From positions 20,286 to 84,285 of the forward strand of contig JBGAMU010000011.1 in the NCBI GenBank assembly GCA_044222685.1: DNA of 64,000 nucleotides, given 5' to 3'. Below the pieces are notes generated by a model, which saw only the letters and a program-made list of their open reading frames with translations, did no database searches and had not been told where the DNA came from. Shown one piece after another: positions 54,692-64,000 of the stretch. The DNA is from JAEUPI01 sp044222685. Its GTDB lineage: Bacteria > Pseudomonadota > Gammaproteobacteria > Burkholderiales > Burkholderiaceae_C. The translations under genes were made by a program, and so were the position numbers. Each line of letters opens with the position of its first letter. Position 1 is the stretch's first letter.

Positions 54692-55537
54692 TCAGCCGCG
54701 CGCCACCGGCCGCGACGGATCGGCGCACCATTCGCTCCAGGACCCCGGGTACAGCGCCGAGCCGGCGAGCCCGGCGTGCTCCATCGCCAGCAGGTTGTGG
54801 CAGGCGGTGACGCCCGAGCCGCATTGGTGAACCGTGTTCGCCGGGTCGCCGCCGAAGGCCGCGAACGCGGCGCGCAGCGTGGTCGCCGGCAGAAAGCGGC
54901 CATCGGCGCCCAGGTTGTCCTTGAAGAAGCGATTGCGCGCCCCCGGAATGTGCCCGGCCACCGGATCCAGCGGCTCGACGTCGCCGCGGTATCGCTCGGC
55001 GGCGCGCGCGTCGATCACCTGTTGGCGCCCCAGGCCCTCCAGCACGCGCTGTGTGTCCACCGCCGGCATCGCGGGGCGCTCGCTCAGCGGGTAGGCCGGC
55101 GCATCCATCGCCCGTGCCGGCGTCTCGGTCGTCAGCCGGCCCCCGGCGGCCAGCCAGGCAGCGCGGCCACCGTCGAGCACGGCCACGGCCTCGACGCCGA
55201 TCCAGCGCAGCATCCACCAGCCCCGCGCCGCGTACGGGCTGCCCTGGTCGTCGTAGCAGACGACCGGCACACCCGGGCGCACCCCCCATGGCGCCGCCGT
55301 CTGCGCGAAGACCTCGCGCGTGGGCAGAGGGTGGCGGCCGTTGCGGCCGGTCTTGGCCGTCGACAGATCATGGTCGAGGTGCACGTAGTGGGCACCGGGC
55401 AGGTGACCCTTCGCGTACGCCCGTGCCCCCGCCTGCGGATCGGCCAGGTCGAATCCGCAATCGAGCACGACGCAGGGCTGCCCGCGCGCCTGCAGATCGA
55501 GCAGGCGCGCGGCGTCGATCAGCGTGCGTGCGTCCAT
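54692..55537 (-). CDS. sseA: Thiosulfate/3-mercaptopyruvate sulfurtransferase
   Basis: The protein has 281 residues with two rhodanese domains. The active Cys lies in CGSGVTACHN near residue 240, the CGSGVTA loop of 3-mercaptopyruvate sulfurtransferases. The N-terminal domain has a VCYDDQGSPYAARGWWML segment. It ends 1 bp from the next gene in transcription order upstream, a Rieske oxygenase, so both are probably cotranscribed. Confidence 0.93.
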   Translation of the reverse strand: MDARTLIDAARLLDLQARGQPCVVLDCGFDLADPQAGARAYAKGHLPGAHYVHLDHDLSTAKTGRNGRHPLPTREVFAQTAAPWGVRPGVPVVCYDDQGSPYAARGWWMLRWIGVEAVAVLDGGRAAWLAAGGRLTTETPARAMDAPAYPLSERPAMPAVDTQRVLEGLGRQQVIDARAAERYRGDVEPLDPVAGHIPGARNRFFKDNLGADGRFLPATTLRAAFAAFGGDPANTVHQCGSGVTACHNLLAMEHAGLAGSALYPGSWSEWCADPSRPVARG

Positions 55538-55538
55538 G

Positions 55539-56675
55539 TCAGCGCTGCAGTGACGGCGCGGCCGGCACGCTGCCTCGCAGCGCCTGCCGGTACCACTCGT
55601 GGAAGTGCTGCATGCCGTCTTCCATCGGGCTCTGGTACGGGCCGACCTCGTCGTCCCCGCGATCGAGCAACGCCTTGCGTCCGGCGTCCATGCGCAGCGC
55701 GATCTCGTCGTCCTCGTCGCAGGTTTCCATGTAGGCAGCCTGCTCGGCCTCGATGAACTCGCGTTCGAAGGCGGCGATCTCTTCCGGATAGAAGAACTCG
55801 ACCACATTGAGCGTCTTCTGCGGTCCCCTGGGGTACACGGTGGACACCACCAGCACGTGCGGATACCACTCGAGCATGACGTTGGGATACAGCGTGAGCC
55901 AGATCGCCCCGTGCGGCGGCGGCTCGCCGCCGCGAAAGCGCAGCACCGCCTCGTGCCAGCGCTGGTAGGCCGGCGAGCCGGCGCGCGACAGTGCGTCGCG
56001 CACGCCCACCGTCTGCACCGAGTGGTTGGCCGCGAACTCCCAGCGCAGGTCGTCGCAGGTGATGAAGCGGCCGAGCCCGGGGTGGAACGGGCCGACATGG
56101 TAGTCCTCGAGGTAGACCTCGATGAAGGTCTTCCAGTTGTAGTCGCATTCGTGCATCACCGCGCGATCGAACACGAAGCCACTGAAGTCGAACTCGGGGC
56201 GCGACGACAACGCGCCGAGGTCGGCCGACACGTCGTAGCCGTTGGCCTCGAACAGCAGGCCGTTCCAGCGCTGCAGTGGATAGTTGCGCAGGTTCAGGCA
56301 AGGATCCTGCTCGAAATGCGGTGCACCGATCAGCTGGCCGTGCAGGTCGTAGGTCCAGCGGTGCAGCGGGCAAACGATGTTCGATCCGGTGCGGCCACGG
56401 CCGCGCAGGATCACCGCTTGCCGATGGCGGCATACGTTGGAGACGAGCTCAACGCCCTGCGCAGTACGCACCAGCGCACGACCTTCGCCCTCCTGGGCCA
56501 GCGCGAAATGGTCGCCGATCTCGGGCACCGCGAGCTCGTGCCCCAGGTAGCGCGGACCGGACTGGAAGATCAGCTCCATCTCGCGCCCGAACAGTGTCGG
56601 GTCGAAATAGCTGTTGACGGGAAGCTGCGTGCGACTGCGCGCAAGAGCTGCGAGACTAATGCTCAGGTCAGACAT
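55539..56675 (-). CDS. Rieske-type ring-hydroxylating oxygenase alpha subunit
   Basis: The protein has 378 residues. The Rieske iron-sulfur motif is CRH...CPLHRW near residues 82-105; the mononuclear iron ligands are in EDYHVGPFH near residue 195, with an acidic ligand farther on. It starts at the second ATG of the open frame because GGGGA lies just upstream and the extra N-terminal residues lack homology. The substrate cannot be told; no reductase or beta subunit is nearby, as in carnitine/choline monooxygenase-like proteins. Starting codon spacing to sseA is 1 bp. Confidence 0.9.
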   Translation of the reverse strand: MSDLSISLAALARSRTQLPVNSYFDPTLFGREMELIFQSGPRYLGHELAVPEIGDHFALAQEGEGRALVRTAQGVELVSNVCRHRQAVILRGRGRTGSNIVCPLHRWTYDLHGQLIGAPHFEQDPCLNLRNYPLQRWNGLLFEANGYDVSADLGALSSRPEFDFSGFVFDRAVMHECDYNWKTFIEVYLEDYHVGPFHPGLGRFITCDDLRWEFAANHSVQTVGVRDALSRAGSPAYQRWHEAVLRFRGGEPPPHGAIWLTLYPNVMLEWYPHVLVVSTVYPRGPQKTLNVVEFFYPEEIAAFEREFIEAEQAAYMETCDEDDEIALRMDAGRKALLDRGDDEVGPYQSPMEDGMQHFHEWYRQALRGSVPAAPSLQR

Positions 56676-56853
56676 GATCCCCAGGATCTCCGGAAAACCG
56701 ATCTCGACCCCCACCCGGTGGCCCCGCGGATGGGTCTTACATGACGGAGCCCGGCGGGCTCGATTTGTTCCCTGCGCGATACGCGGAAGTGGAACCCGAA
56801 ATTCTATCCGGCCCCCGCAGCTAGAATTTGGATGTGCCAGTGATACCGCTCAA

Positions 56854-57087
56854 ATGACAGCACAAACCCTTAAGCCGGCCGAGCCGACCAGCTATGAAGA
56901 GGCGCTCGCAGAACTGGAGCAACTGGTGCAGGCCATGGAGGGCGCGCAGTTGCCGTTGGATTCGCTGCTCGACAGCTACCGGCGCGGTGCCCAGTTGCTC
57001 GACTTCTGTCGTGCGCGGCTGCAAGCCGTGGAGCAGCAGGTGAAGGTGTTCGAACAAGGCCAGCTCAAGCCGCTGGGCGGCAGCTAG
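56854..57087 (+). CDS. xseB: Exodeoxyribonuclease VII small subunit
   Basis: The protein has 77 residues with the family core YEEALAELEQLVQAME and the SYRRGAQLLDFC helix. Family length is 70-85. It starts the gene order xseB-ispA-dxs, which is conserved in proteobacteria. Confidence 0.94.
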   Translation: MTAQTLKPAEPTSYEEALAELEQLVQAMEGAQLPLDSLLDSYRRGAQLLDFCRARLQAVEQQVKVFEQGQLKPLGGS

Positions 57088-57127
57088 CGTGGGACGCGTC
57101 GGTGAAGCCGCTGCGCTGGGCCGGCCG

Positions 57128-58027
57128 ATGAAGGCGGCCGATTTCGATGCGTGGGTGCGTGACCAGCTGGCCGTGGTGGAAGACGCACTCGAACGCTGGG
57201 TGCCGGCTGCTGCGCCCGCCGGCCTGGGCGAGGCCATGCGCTATGGTGTGCTCGACGGCGGCAAGCGGCTGCGGCCGCTGCTGGTGATGGCGGCGTGCGA
57301 CGCGGCGGCCGGCGAGCCCGCGTCGGCCCTGCGCGCGGCGGTCGCGGTGGAGCTGATCCACGCGTACTCGTTGATCCACGACGATATGCCGTGCATGGAC
57401 AACGACGTGTTGCGCCGGGGCAAGCCGACGGTGCATATACGCTTCGGCGAGGCACAGGCCATGCTGGCCGGTGATGCGATGCAGGCACTGGCGTTCGAGG
57501 TGCTCACGCCCGCGAGTGGCGATGCCGATTCGATCGCGCCGCTGTTGCAGGCACGTCTGTGCGGGCTGCTTGCTCGCGCGGCCGGCTCCGAGGGCATGGC
57601 CGGCGGGCAGGCGATCGACCTGGCCAGCATCGGCCAGCCGCTCAGTGAATCACGCCTGCGCGACATGCACCGACGCAAGACCGGCGCACTGCTGCAGGCC
57701 AGCGTGCTGATGGGCGCGGCCTGCGGCGAGCTGCCGGCGATGGCGTGGACGGCGCTGTCGGCCTACGGTGCGGCGCTAGGCCTCGCGTTCCAGGTGGTCG
57801 ACGACATCCTCGACGTGACGCAGGCCTCGGAGACGCTCGGCAAGACCGCCGGCAAGGACCTGCACCACAACAAGCCCACCTACGTGTCGGTGCTCGGCCT
57901 GGACGGCGCACGCGCCCAGGCCGAAGATCTGCGCCGCCGCGCCCACGCGGCCCTGTCGGGCAGCGGATTGGCGCAACATGCCTACCTGAGCCAACTGGCC
58001 GATCTGGTCGTCGACCGGACCAGCTGA
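57128..58027 (+). CDS. ispA: Farnesyl diphosphate synthase
   Basis: The protein has 299 residues from the ATG at 57128; a GTG at 57089, 1 bp after xseB, would add 13 residues without homology. The first Asp-rich motif is DDMPCMD, the second DDILD, and GKRLRP, GKTAGKD and the HRRKTGAL segments fit. It builds C15 isoprenoid from IPP and DMAPP. Confidence 0.95.
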   Translation: MKAADFDAWVRDQLAVVEDALERWVPAAAPAGLGEAMRYGVLDGGKRLRPLLVMAACDAAAGEPASALRAAVAVELIHAYSLIHDDMPCMDNDVLRRGKPTVHIRFGEAQAMLAGDAMQALAFEVLTPASGDADSIAPLLQARLCGLLARAAGSEGMAGGQAIDLASIGQPLSESRLRDMHRRKTGALLQASVLMGAACGELPAMAWTALSAYGAALGLAFQVVDDILDVTQASETLGKTAGKDLHHNKPTYVSVLGLDGARAQAEDLRRRAHAALSGSGLAQHAYLSQLADLVVDRTS

Positions 58028-58033
58028 GAATCC

Positions 58034-59947
58034 ATGACCCATCCGCTGCTGCAGACCATCAACTCGCCGGCCGACCTGCGGCGGCTTTCGCGAGGCCAGC
58101 TGCAGACGCTGTCGCACGAGCTGCGTGACTACCTGCTGCACAGTGTCAGCAAGACCGGTGGCCACCTGTCGTCGAACCTCGGCACGGTCGAGCTGACGGT
58201 GGCGCTGCACTACGTGTTCAACACGCCCTACGACCGCATCGTGTGGGACGTCGGCCACCAGACCTATCCGCACAAGATCCTCACCGGCCGGCGCGAGCGC
58301 ATGTCGGGGCTGCGCCAGCTCGGCGGCATCAGCGGATTTCCGCGCCGCGACGAGAGCGAGTACGACACCTTCGGCACCGCGCATTCGTCGACCTCGATCT
58401 CGGCCGCGCTCGGCATGGCGCTGGCGGCCAAGCTGAAGGGCGAGGACCGCAAGGCCGTCGCGGTGATCGGTGACGGCGCGCTGTCGGGCGGCATGGCCTT
58501 CGAGGCGCTCAACAACGCCGGCTCCGGCCACGGTGTCGGTCATGCCGACATGCTGGTGATCCTGAACGACAACGACATGTCGATCAGCCCGCCGGTCGGC
58601 GCGATGAACAAATACCTCGCGCGGCTGATGAGCGGCAAGTTCTACACCGCGGCGCGCGAGGGCGCGAAGTCGGTGCTGAAGAACACGCCGCTGTACGAGC
58701 TGGCCAAGCGTTTCGAGGAGCACACCAAGGGCATGGTCGTGCCCGGCACGATCTTCGAGGAGCTCGGCTTCACCTACGTCGGCCCGATCGACGGTCATGA
58801 CCTCGACTCGCTGATCCCGACGCTGGAGAACCTGCGCGACCGCAAGGGCCCGCAGTTCCTGCACGTGGTGACCAAGAAGGGCATGGGCTACAAGCTCGCC
58901 GAGGCCGACCCGGTGAACTACCACGGCCCGGGCAAGTTCGACCCCGCGGTGGGCCTGGTCAAACCCGCCACGCCGCCCAAGCCGACGTTCACGCAGGTGT
59001 TCGGCCAGTGGCTGTGCGACCAGGCCGAGGCCGATACGCGGCTGGTCGGCATCACGCCGGCGATGCGCGAGGGCTCGGGCATGGTCGAGTTCGAGAAGCG
59101 CTTCCCGAAGCGTTACCACGACGTCGGCATCGCCGAGCAGCACGCGGTGACGTTCGCGGCGGGTCTGGCCTGCGAGGGGCTGAAGCCGGTGCTCGCGATC
59201 TACTCGACCTTTTTGCAGCGCGGCTACGACCAGTTGATCCACGACGTCGCGATCCAGAAGTTGCCGGTGGTATTCGCGCTCGACCGCGCCGGCATCGTCG
59301 GCGCCGACGGTGCGACGCACTGCGGTGCCTACGACATCGCCTACCTGCGGTGCATACCCAACATGGCGGTGCTGACGCCAGCCGACGAGGCCGAATGCCG
59401 CAAGGCCCTGTCCACCGCGTTCACGCGCGACCATCCGGTGGCCGTGCGTTACCCGCGCGGTGCCGGTGCTGGCGTGGCCACCGAACCTGGCCTGGCCACG
59501 CTGCCCTGGGGCCGCGGCGAAGTGCGCCGCGAGTCGTCGGTCGTGCGCGGGCAGGGCCGGCGCATCGCGATCCTCGCCTTCGGCACCTTGCTGTACCCGG
59601 CGCTGCAGGCCGCCGAGGCGCTCGACGCCACGGTCGCCAACATGCGCTACGCCAAGCCGCTCGACGACGCGCTGGTGCTCGAGCTCGCCCGCCAGCACGA
59701 CGCATTGGTGACGCTGGAAGAGGGCGCGATCATCGGCGGCGCCGGCAGCGGCGTGCTCGAGTGCCTGGCCGCGGCCGGCGTGCAGCTGCCGGTGCTGCAA
59801 CTCGGTTTTCCCGATGTCTTCACCGAGCATGGTGACCCGGCCAAGCTGCTGGCGATGCTGGGGCTCGACGCCGCCGGCATCGAGCAGGCCGTCCAGCGCC
59901 GCTTCGGGGCCAAGCTGGCCGTGGTGCGTCCGGCCGTCAACCACTGA
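58034..59947 (+). CDS. dxs: 1-Deoxy-D-xylulose-5-phosphate synthase
   Basis: The protein has 637 residues. The thiamine-diphosphate motif GDGALSGGMAFEALNNAG, the GHQTYPHKILTGR segment and the C-terminal transketolase part with YSTFLQRGYDQLIHD are present. It makes the first intermediate of the MEP isoprenoid pathway; start is 6 bp after ispA. Confidence 0.98.
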   Translation: MTHPLLQTINSPADLRRLSRGQLQTLSHELRDYLLHSVSKTGGHLSSNLGTVELTVALHYVFNTPYDRIVWDVGHQTYPHKILTGRRERMSGLRQLGGISGFPRRDESEYDTFGTAHSSTSISAALGMALAAKLKGEDRKAVAVIGDGALSGGMAFEALNNAGSGHGVGHADMLVILNDNDMSISPPVGAMNKYLARLMSGKFYTAAREGAKSVLKNTPLYELAKRFEEHTKGMVVPGTIFEELGFTYVGPIDGHDLDSLIPTLENLRDRKGPQFLHVVTKKGMGYKLAEADPVNYHGPGKFDPAVGLVKPATPPKPTFTQVFGQWLCDQAEADTRLVGITPAMREGSGMVEFEKRFPKRYHDVGIAEQHAVTFAAGLACEGLKPVLAIYSTFLQRGYDQLIHDVAIQKLPVVFALDRAGIVGADGATHCGAYDIAYLRCIPNMAVLTPADEAECRKALSTAFTRDHPVAVRYPRGAGAGVATEPGLATLPWGRGEVRRESSVVRGQGRRIAILAFGTLLYPALQAAEALDATVANMRYAKPLDDALVLELARQHDALVTLEEGAIIGGAGSGVLECLAAAGVQLPVLQLGFPDVFTEHGDPAKLLAMLGLDAAGIEQAVQRRFGAKLAVVRPAVNH

Positions 59948-60046
59948 GGCTCGCGGCGCCGGGCTGACGCGCGCGCGACAAGGCCCCGCACGCGCAAGCG
60001 GCGACAATCCATGCCATGCTCGCGGCCGCTCGCGAGCGCTGCCACG

Positions 60047-60838
60047 ATGACCAACCTGACCGACGCCCTGCACATCCCGGACACCCAGAGTGCCCGCGAC
60101 GAGCGCCACCTGCCGATCCAGCGCGTCGGCATCAAGGACGTGCGTTATCCGCTGACGCTGCGTGTGGCCGGCAGCGCGCAGCAGAGCGCGGCGTCGTGGG
60201 ACCTCGACGTTGCATTGCCGGCCGAGGCCAAGGGCACGCACATGTCGCGTTTCGTCGCCTGGCTCGATGCGCTCGACGTGCCGCTCGATGCAGCCACGCT
60301 GCGCGCGCAGCTGGCACGCATGCTGCAGCAGCTCGGCGCACAGGAGGGCCGGATCGAGGCGCGCTTCAGCTTCTTCCTGCGCAAGCGTGCGCCGGTGTCG
60401 GGCGTGCAGAGCCTGCTCGACTACCAGGGCCGCTGGATCGCCGAGACACGCGGCGGCGCCACCGTGTTGTGGTCGGAGGTCGGCGTGCCGGTGAAGAGCC
60501 TGTGCCCCTGCTCGAAGGAGATCTCCGACTACGGCGCCCACAACCAGCGCTCGCTGGTGACGATCCGCGTCGAGCAGCTGCAGCCACTCGAGTGGCACGA
60601 GCTGGTGCGCTTTGCCGAGGATGCCGCCTCGAGCGAGATCTGGCCGCTGCTCAAGCGTCCCGACGAGAAGTGGATCACCGAGCACGCCTACGAGAACCCC
60701 AAGTTCGTCGAGGACCTCGTGCGCGACGTGGCGCTGCGCCTGAATGCCGATGCGCGGGTCGGACGCTACAGCGTCGATGTCGAGAACTTCGAGTCGATCC
60801 ACAACCACAGCGCCTATGCGCGCATCGAGCGCACCTGA
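60047..60838 (+). CDS. folE2: GTP cyclohydrolase FolE2 (type IB)
   Basis: The protein has 263 residues from the second ATG of the frame, which matches the family N-terminus (MTNLTDALHIPDTQ). The zinc/catalytic Cys is in SLCPCSKEIS and DYGAHNQRS follows, the COG1469 signature. It makes dihydroneopterin triphosphate for folate; type IB enzymes work with metals other than zinc, useful under zinc limitation. Confidence 0.95.
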   Translation: MTNLTDALHIPDTQSARDERHLPIQRVGIKDVRYPLTLRVAGSAQQSAASWDLDVALPAEAKGTHMSRFVAWLDALDVPLDAATLRAQLARMLQQLGAQEGRIEARFSFFLRKRAPVSGVQSLLDYQGRWIAETRGGATVLWSEVGVPVKSLCPCSKEISDYGAHNQRSLVTIRVEQLQPLEWHELVRFAEDAASSEIWPLLKRPDEKWITEHAYENPKFVEDLVRDVALRLNADARVGRYSVDVENFESIHNHSAYARIERT

Positions 60839-60885
60839 GCGCCTTGGCTAGCGGCGTCGGGCGTCATGGTCCCGGCGCGCAAGAC

Positions 60886-62127
60886 ATGAGTGAAGCCGCC
60901 TCGACGATTCTGAACGCCGACCGCATGCGCCACGCCGGGCGCGAGCTGCTGTCGCTGGCGTTGATCGACGCGCGCAACCGCACGCTGCGCTGGCTGTCGG
61001 CCTTTGCCGGCTTCGATGCGTCGGCCGTGCGCGAGGAGTTCGATCCGCCGTTGTGGCTGGTCGGCCATGTGGCCTGGTTCCAGGAGTTCAGCATCGGCCG
61101 CAACATGCGCCGAGCCCGCGGCGACGTCGCCACCTCCGACGCGACCCATCTGGCCTCGATCGAGCCGAGGTCGGACGCCTGGTTCGACCCGCGGATGAGT
61201 GATCGCGCGCAGCGCTGGCGCGACACCGACGTCGGCGACGCGCACCTGCGCGACTACCTGGCCGCCACGCTGGACGCGACGCTCGAAGTGCTCGAACGCT
61301 GCGAGGAGACCGACGACGGCCTGTTCGTCTTTCGCCAGGCGCTGGCGGCCGAGGACCAATGCGCCGAACTGCTGGCCGAGCTGGCGCAGGCCGCGGGCGT
61401 GCCGGCCGCGCGCACCGAAGGCCTGTGGCCGGTATGGCCGGCGCGGGTGCGGCGCGACGCGGTGTGGTTCGCCGCGCAACGCTTCGCGCTCGGCTCGCCG
61501 CGTGGTGGCTTCGTGCCGGCCAACGAGCGCTGGGCGCACGACGAGTCCGTGCCCGAGTTCGAGATCGACGCGCAGCCTGTGCAATGGGCGCAGTACGCCG
61601 AATTCGTCGACGACGGCGGCTACGACGACCCGCAGTGGTGGACGCCGGCCGGCTGGCGCTGGGCCGAGTCGCTGCAGCGGCGCGCGCCGCGCTACGTGGA
61701 GCAACTCAGCCGCGGCGTGCTGGTGCAGCGGCAGGGCCAGGTGCAGCGCGCCGCCGCCGCGCAGGCGGTCATGCACGTCAGCTGGCACGAGGCCGCGGCC
61801 TGGTGCCGCTGGGCCGGGCGACGCCTGCCGACCGAGATCGAATGGGAGATCGCCGCCTGCGGCGGCGTGTCGCGCGGCTTCGTCTGGGGCGACGTGTTCG
61901 AGTGGACGGCCGCGCGCGCCGGCTACTGGGACGATGGCGACCGGGGCGGCGCAGGCGACGATGCCGTACGAGGTTTCGTTGCCGATGCGAATGGTGATGG
62001 CGAGGCCCGCGTCGTGCGCGGCGGGTCGCGTGTGACGGTGGCGCGTTGCCGCCACCCGAAGGCGAGGCGTTTCAGCCGGCCCGAGCGCGACAGCGCCTTC
62101 GTCGGCTTTCGCAGCTGCGCCCTGTGA
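60886..62127 (+). CDS. EgtB/SenA-like protein with DinB and formylglycine-enzyme-type domains
   Basis: The protein has 413 residues. An N-terminal DinB-like four-helix part (about 10-175) is followed by a formylglycine-generating-enzyme-type (SUMF1) domain ending in RFSRPERDSAFVGFRSC. This is the plan of EgtB ergothioneine synthases and SenA selenoneine synthases. The first iron ligand H61 is present in GHVAWF, but the HXXXH pair expected in a LXHEDMHXE segment reads A155-E-D-Q-C159. No senB or egtD is adjacent. Its function as an iron enzyme is uncertain. Confidence 0.82.
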   Translation: MSEAASTILNADRMRHAGRELLSLALIDARNRTLRWLSAFAGFDASAVREEFDPPLWLVGHVAWFQEFSIGRNMRRARGDVATSDATHLASIEPRSDAWFDPRMSDRAQRWRDTDVGDAHLRDYLAATLDATLEVLERCEETDDGLFVFRQALAAEDQCAELLAELAQAAGVPAARTEGLWPVWPARVRRDAVWFAAQRFALGSPRGGFVPANERWAHDESVPEFEIDAQPVQWAQYAEFVDDGGYDDPQWWTPAGWRWAESLQRRAPRYVEQLSRGVLVQRQGQVQRAAAAQAVMHVSWHEAAAWCRWAGRRLPTEIEWEIAACGGVSRGFVWGDVFEWTAARAGYWDDGDRGGAGDDAVRGFVADANGDGEARVVRGGSRVTVARCRHPKARRFSRPERDSAFVGFRSCAL

Positions 62128-64000
62128 TGACACTGACCCGATCGACGGTCGTCCGTGCCGTGGTATGCGCCGTCGTGCTCGCCACCCTGTATGCGGTCGG
62201 TTCAGTCCATGCGCAGCCGCAAGACCCGGCCACCCAGACGGTGGTGGTGACCGGCTCGGTGCGTGATCTGCGTGCGCTCGACGCGCCGTTCGCCATCGGC
62301 GTGGTCGACGCGCAGTCGCTGCGTGATGCCGGGCCGATGGTCAACCTGTCGGAGGCGCTCGTGCAGGTGCCGGGGCTGACGGTCGCCAACCGGAACAACT
62401 ACGCGCAGGACCTGCAGGTCAGCTCACGCGGCTTCGGCGCGCGCGCCGGCTTCGGCGTGCGCGGCCTGCGTCTCTACACCGACGGCATTCCCGCCACGAT
62501 GCCCGACGGGCAGGGCCAGGTGGCGCACTTCGACCTTGCGAGCGCCGAGCGCGTCGAGGTGCTGCGCGGGCCGTTCTCGGTGCTGTACGGCAACAGCTCG
62601 GGCGGTGTGATCGCACTGTTCACCGCGCCGACGCGCCAGCGCAGCGCCGAGCTGTCGTTCGACGCCGGCAGCTTCGGGCTGCGCCAGGAGCGTCTGGCGC
62701 TGGCGCTGCCGCTGGAGCAGGGTCTGGACGTGCGCGCCAGCGTGTCGCGGCTCGACATTGATGGTTTTCGCCCGCAGAGCGCGGCCGACCGCATGCTCGG
62801 CCACGTGCGGTTGGGCTGGCGCGGCACCGCCGATACGTTGACGGTGCTGGTGTCGGACCACCAGCAATCTGCGCTCGACCCGCTCGGCCTCACGCGCGGT
62901 CAGTTCGATGCCGATCCTCGGCAGACCACGCCGCAGGCCACGCAATTCGACACGCGCAAGACCATCCGCCAGTCGCAGGCCGGTGCCAACTGGCGCCACC
63001 GCTTCGGCGACGAGGGCGTGTTGCGCGAGACCTCGCTCACCGCCTACAGCGGCTCGCGCGGCGTCAACCAGGTGCTGGCGATCCCGCCGCTGACGCAGAA
63101 CAACCCGGCCGTGCCGTCGTCGCAACGCCACGGCGGCGGCGTGGTCGATTTCGATCGCCTGTACGACGGCGTCGAGGGGCGCATCCGCTTCGGCTGGCCC
63201 GGCCTCGACGTGGTCGCCGGCCTCGTGCAGGAGCGCCAGCGCGACGAGCGCCGCGGCTTCGAGAACTTCACCGGTCCGCCGGCCGCGCCGACCGAAATCG
63301 GCGTCACCGGCGCGCTGCGCCGCAACGAGTCGAACCAGGCGTGGACGCGCGACGCCTACGTGCAGGCCGAGTTCGCGCTGTCGCGGGATCTGACCGCGAT
63401 GGCCGGCGTGCGCAGCGGCCGCGTCGACATGTCGGTCGACGACCGCTATGTGAACGGGCTGAACGGCAACGACTCGGGCTCGCTGCGCTTCTCGTACACC
63501 AATCCGGTCGCCGGGATGGTCTGGAAGGCGAGGCCCGACTGGTCGCTGCACGCCAGTGTGGCGCAGGGCTTCGAGTCGCCCACGCTCGGCGAGCTTGCCT
63601 ACACGGCCGACAACAGCGGCTTCAACTTCGCATTGAAGGGGCAGCGCAGCCGCCAGTTCGAACTCGGCAGCAAGTGGCGCGGCGCTGCTTTCGATCTCGA
63701 CGGCGCGTTGTTCCTGGTCGACACCGACGACGAGATCGGCGTGCGCAGCAACGCCGGCGGCCGCTCGGCGTTCCAGAACGTCGGCCGCACGCGGCGCTAT
63801 GGCGGCGAGCTGTCGTCGGCCTGGCGCATCACGCCGAGCCTGCGCGCGCGCACGGCGCTGACGCTGCTGCACGCGCGTTATCTCGACAGCTTCGACACCT
63901 GCACCGCGGCACCGTGCCCGAGCGCCGCCAATCCGGCCGTCACGGTGGCCGCCGGCAACCGCATTGCCGGCACGCAGGCCGCACTCGGCTGGGCCGACAT
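62127..64000 (+). CDS. TonB-dependent outer-membrane receptor (partial)
   Basis: The frame runs off the right window edge after 624 residues. A signal peptide (about 1-30) is followed by a TonB-box-like TVVVTGS, a plug domain with SRGFGARAGFGVRGLRLYTDGIPATMPDGQG and VLRGPFSVLYGNSSGG, and barrel strands. The ATG overlaps the stop of the previous gene (TGATG). The plug resembles those of FecA/siderophore or B12 receptors. The C-terminal barrel and the Phe end are missing. Confidence 0.93.
   Translation, partial: MTLTRSTVVRAVVCAVVLATLYAVGSVHAQPQDPATQTVVVTGSVRDLRALDAPFAIGVVDAQSLRDAGPMVNLSEALVQVPGLTVANRNNYAQDLQVSSRGFGARAGFGVRGLRLYTDGIPATMPDGQGQVAHFDLASAERVEVLRGPFSVLYGNSSGGVIALFTAPTRQRSAELSFDAGSFGLRQERLALALPLEQGLDVRASVSRLDIDGFRPQSAADRMLGHVRLGWRGTADTLTVLVSDHQQSALDPLGLTRGQFDADPRQTTPQATQFDTRKTIRQSQAGANWRHRFGDEGVLRETSLTAYSGSRGVNQVLAIPPLTQNNPAVPSSQRHGGGVVDFDRLYDGVEGRIRFGWPGLDVVAGLVQERQRDERRGFENFTGPPAAPTEIGVTGALRRNESNQAWTRDAYVQAEFALSRDLTAMAGVRSGRVDMSVDDRYVNGLNGNDSGSLRFSYTNPVAGMVWKARPDWSLHASVAQGFESPTLGELAYTADNSGFNFALKGQRSRQFELGSKWRGAAFDLDGALFLVDTDDEIGVRSNAGGRSAFQNVGRTRRYGGELSSAWRITPSLRARTALTLLHARYLDSFDTCTAAPCPSAANPAVTVAAGNRIAGTQAALGWAD

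Noticed and set aside
57776..60808. A 1010-codon minus-strand frame opposite ispA, dxs and folE2
   Set aside because: Runs across three certain genes on the other strand with no recognisable domain.

Overview
The window is GC-rich, densely coded DNA whose housekeeping genes (polA, thrB with a DUF2782-type neighbour, xseB-ispA-dxs, folE2, a BPSS1780-family membrane protein) fit a betaproteobacterium of the order Burkholderiales, probably near Leptothrix, Rubrivivax or Methylibium. I saw no rRNA, tRNA, CRISPR array, insertion sequence or phage gene. The outermost genes on both sides are cut by the window ends.

Region 1 (1-8112, minus strand) is an electron-transfer operon. In transcription order it encodes an inner-membrane cytochrome b-like protein, a periplasmic cytochrome with 24 CXXCH motifs, a second cytochrome with 27 CXXCH motifs plus one CX4CH and one broken site, and an outer-membrane beta-barrel with periplasmic SPOR-like and TPR-like parts. 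This is the layout expected of a porin-cytochrome conduit for extracellular electron transfer, such as Fe(II) or Mn(II) oxidation or metal reduction. A patatin-like protein and an orphan response regulator follow (8495-10397).

Region 2 (10893-26673, plus strand) is a copper and surface operon: a 2188-residue exported beta-helix protein, three successive multicopper-oxidase-like proteins in which the copper-binding motifs are split between the first two and absent from the third, a lipoprotein, a subtilisin-like protease, a SCO1-like copper chaperone, and a cytochrome c fused to a periplasmic binding protein.

Region 3 (26697-36911, minus strand) converges on region 2. It is a compact type II secretion-like operon (G, F, E, PilM/N/O-like proteins, C-like, secretin, three pseudopilins) ending in a NarL-type response regulator.

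Region 4 (37091-44028) holds a lytic transglycosylase, two more orphan OmpR-type regulators, a short glycosyltransferase, a histidine kinase lacking part of its ATP-binding domain, a second SCO-like protein, an outer-membrane porin and a small PstS-like protein.

Region 5 (44120-64000) is mostly core metabolism and DNA repair: uvrD, thrB, polA, a dienelactone hydrolase, a ZIP metal transporter, a universal stress protein, sulfurtransferase, a Rieske oxygenase, xseB-ispA-dxs, folE2, an EgtB/SenA-like protein without two expected iron ligands, and a TonB-dependent receptor.

The observation that ties the accessory part together is a repeated motif of the form YTTMAR-N5-YTTMAR, resembling PmrA/QseB boxes. 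It lies upstream of the porin-cytochrome operon, the multicopper-oxidase operon, the secretion operon and the glycosyltransferase. My reading (inference) is one co-regulated metal-oxidation or extracellular electron-transfer island with its own secretion machine, controlled by one or more of the three orphan PmrA/QseB-like regulators.
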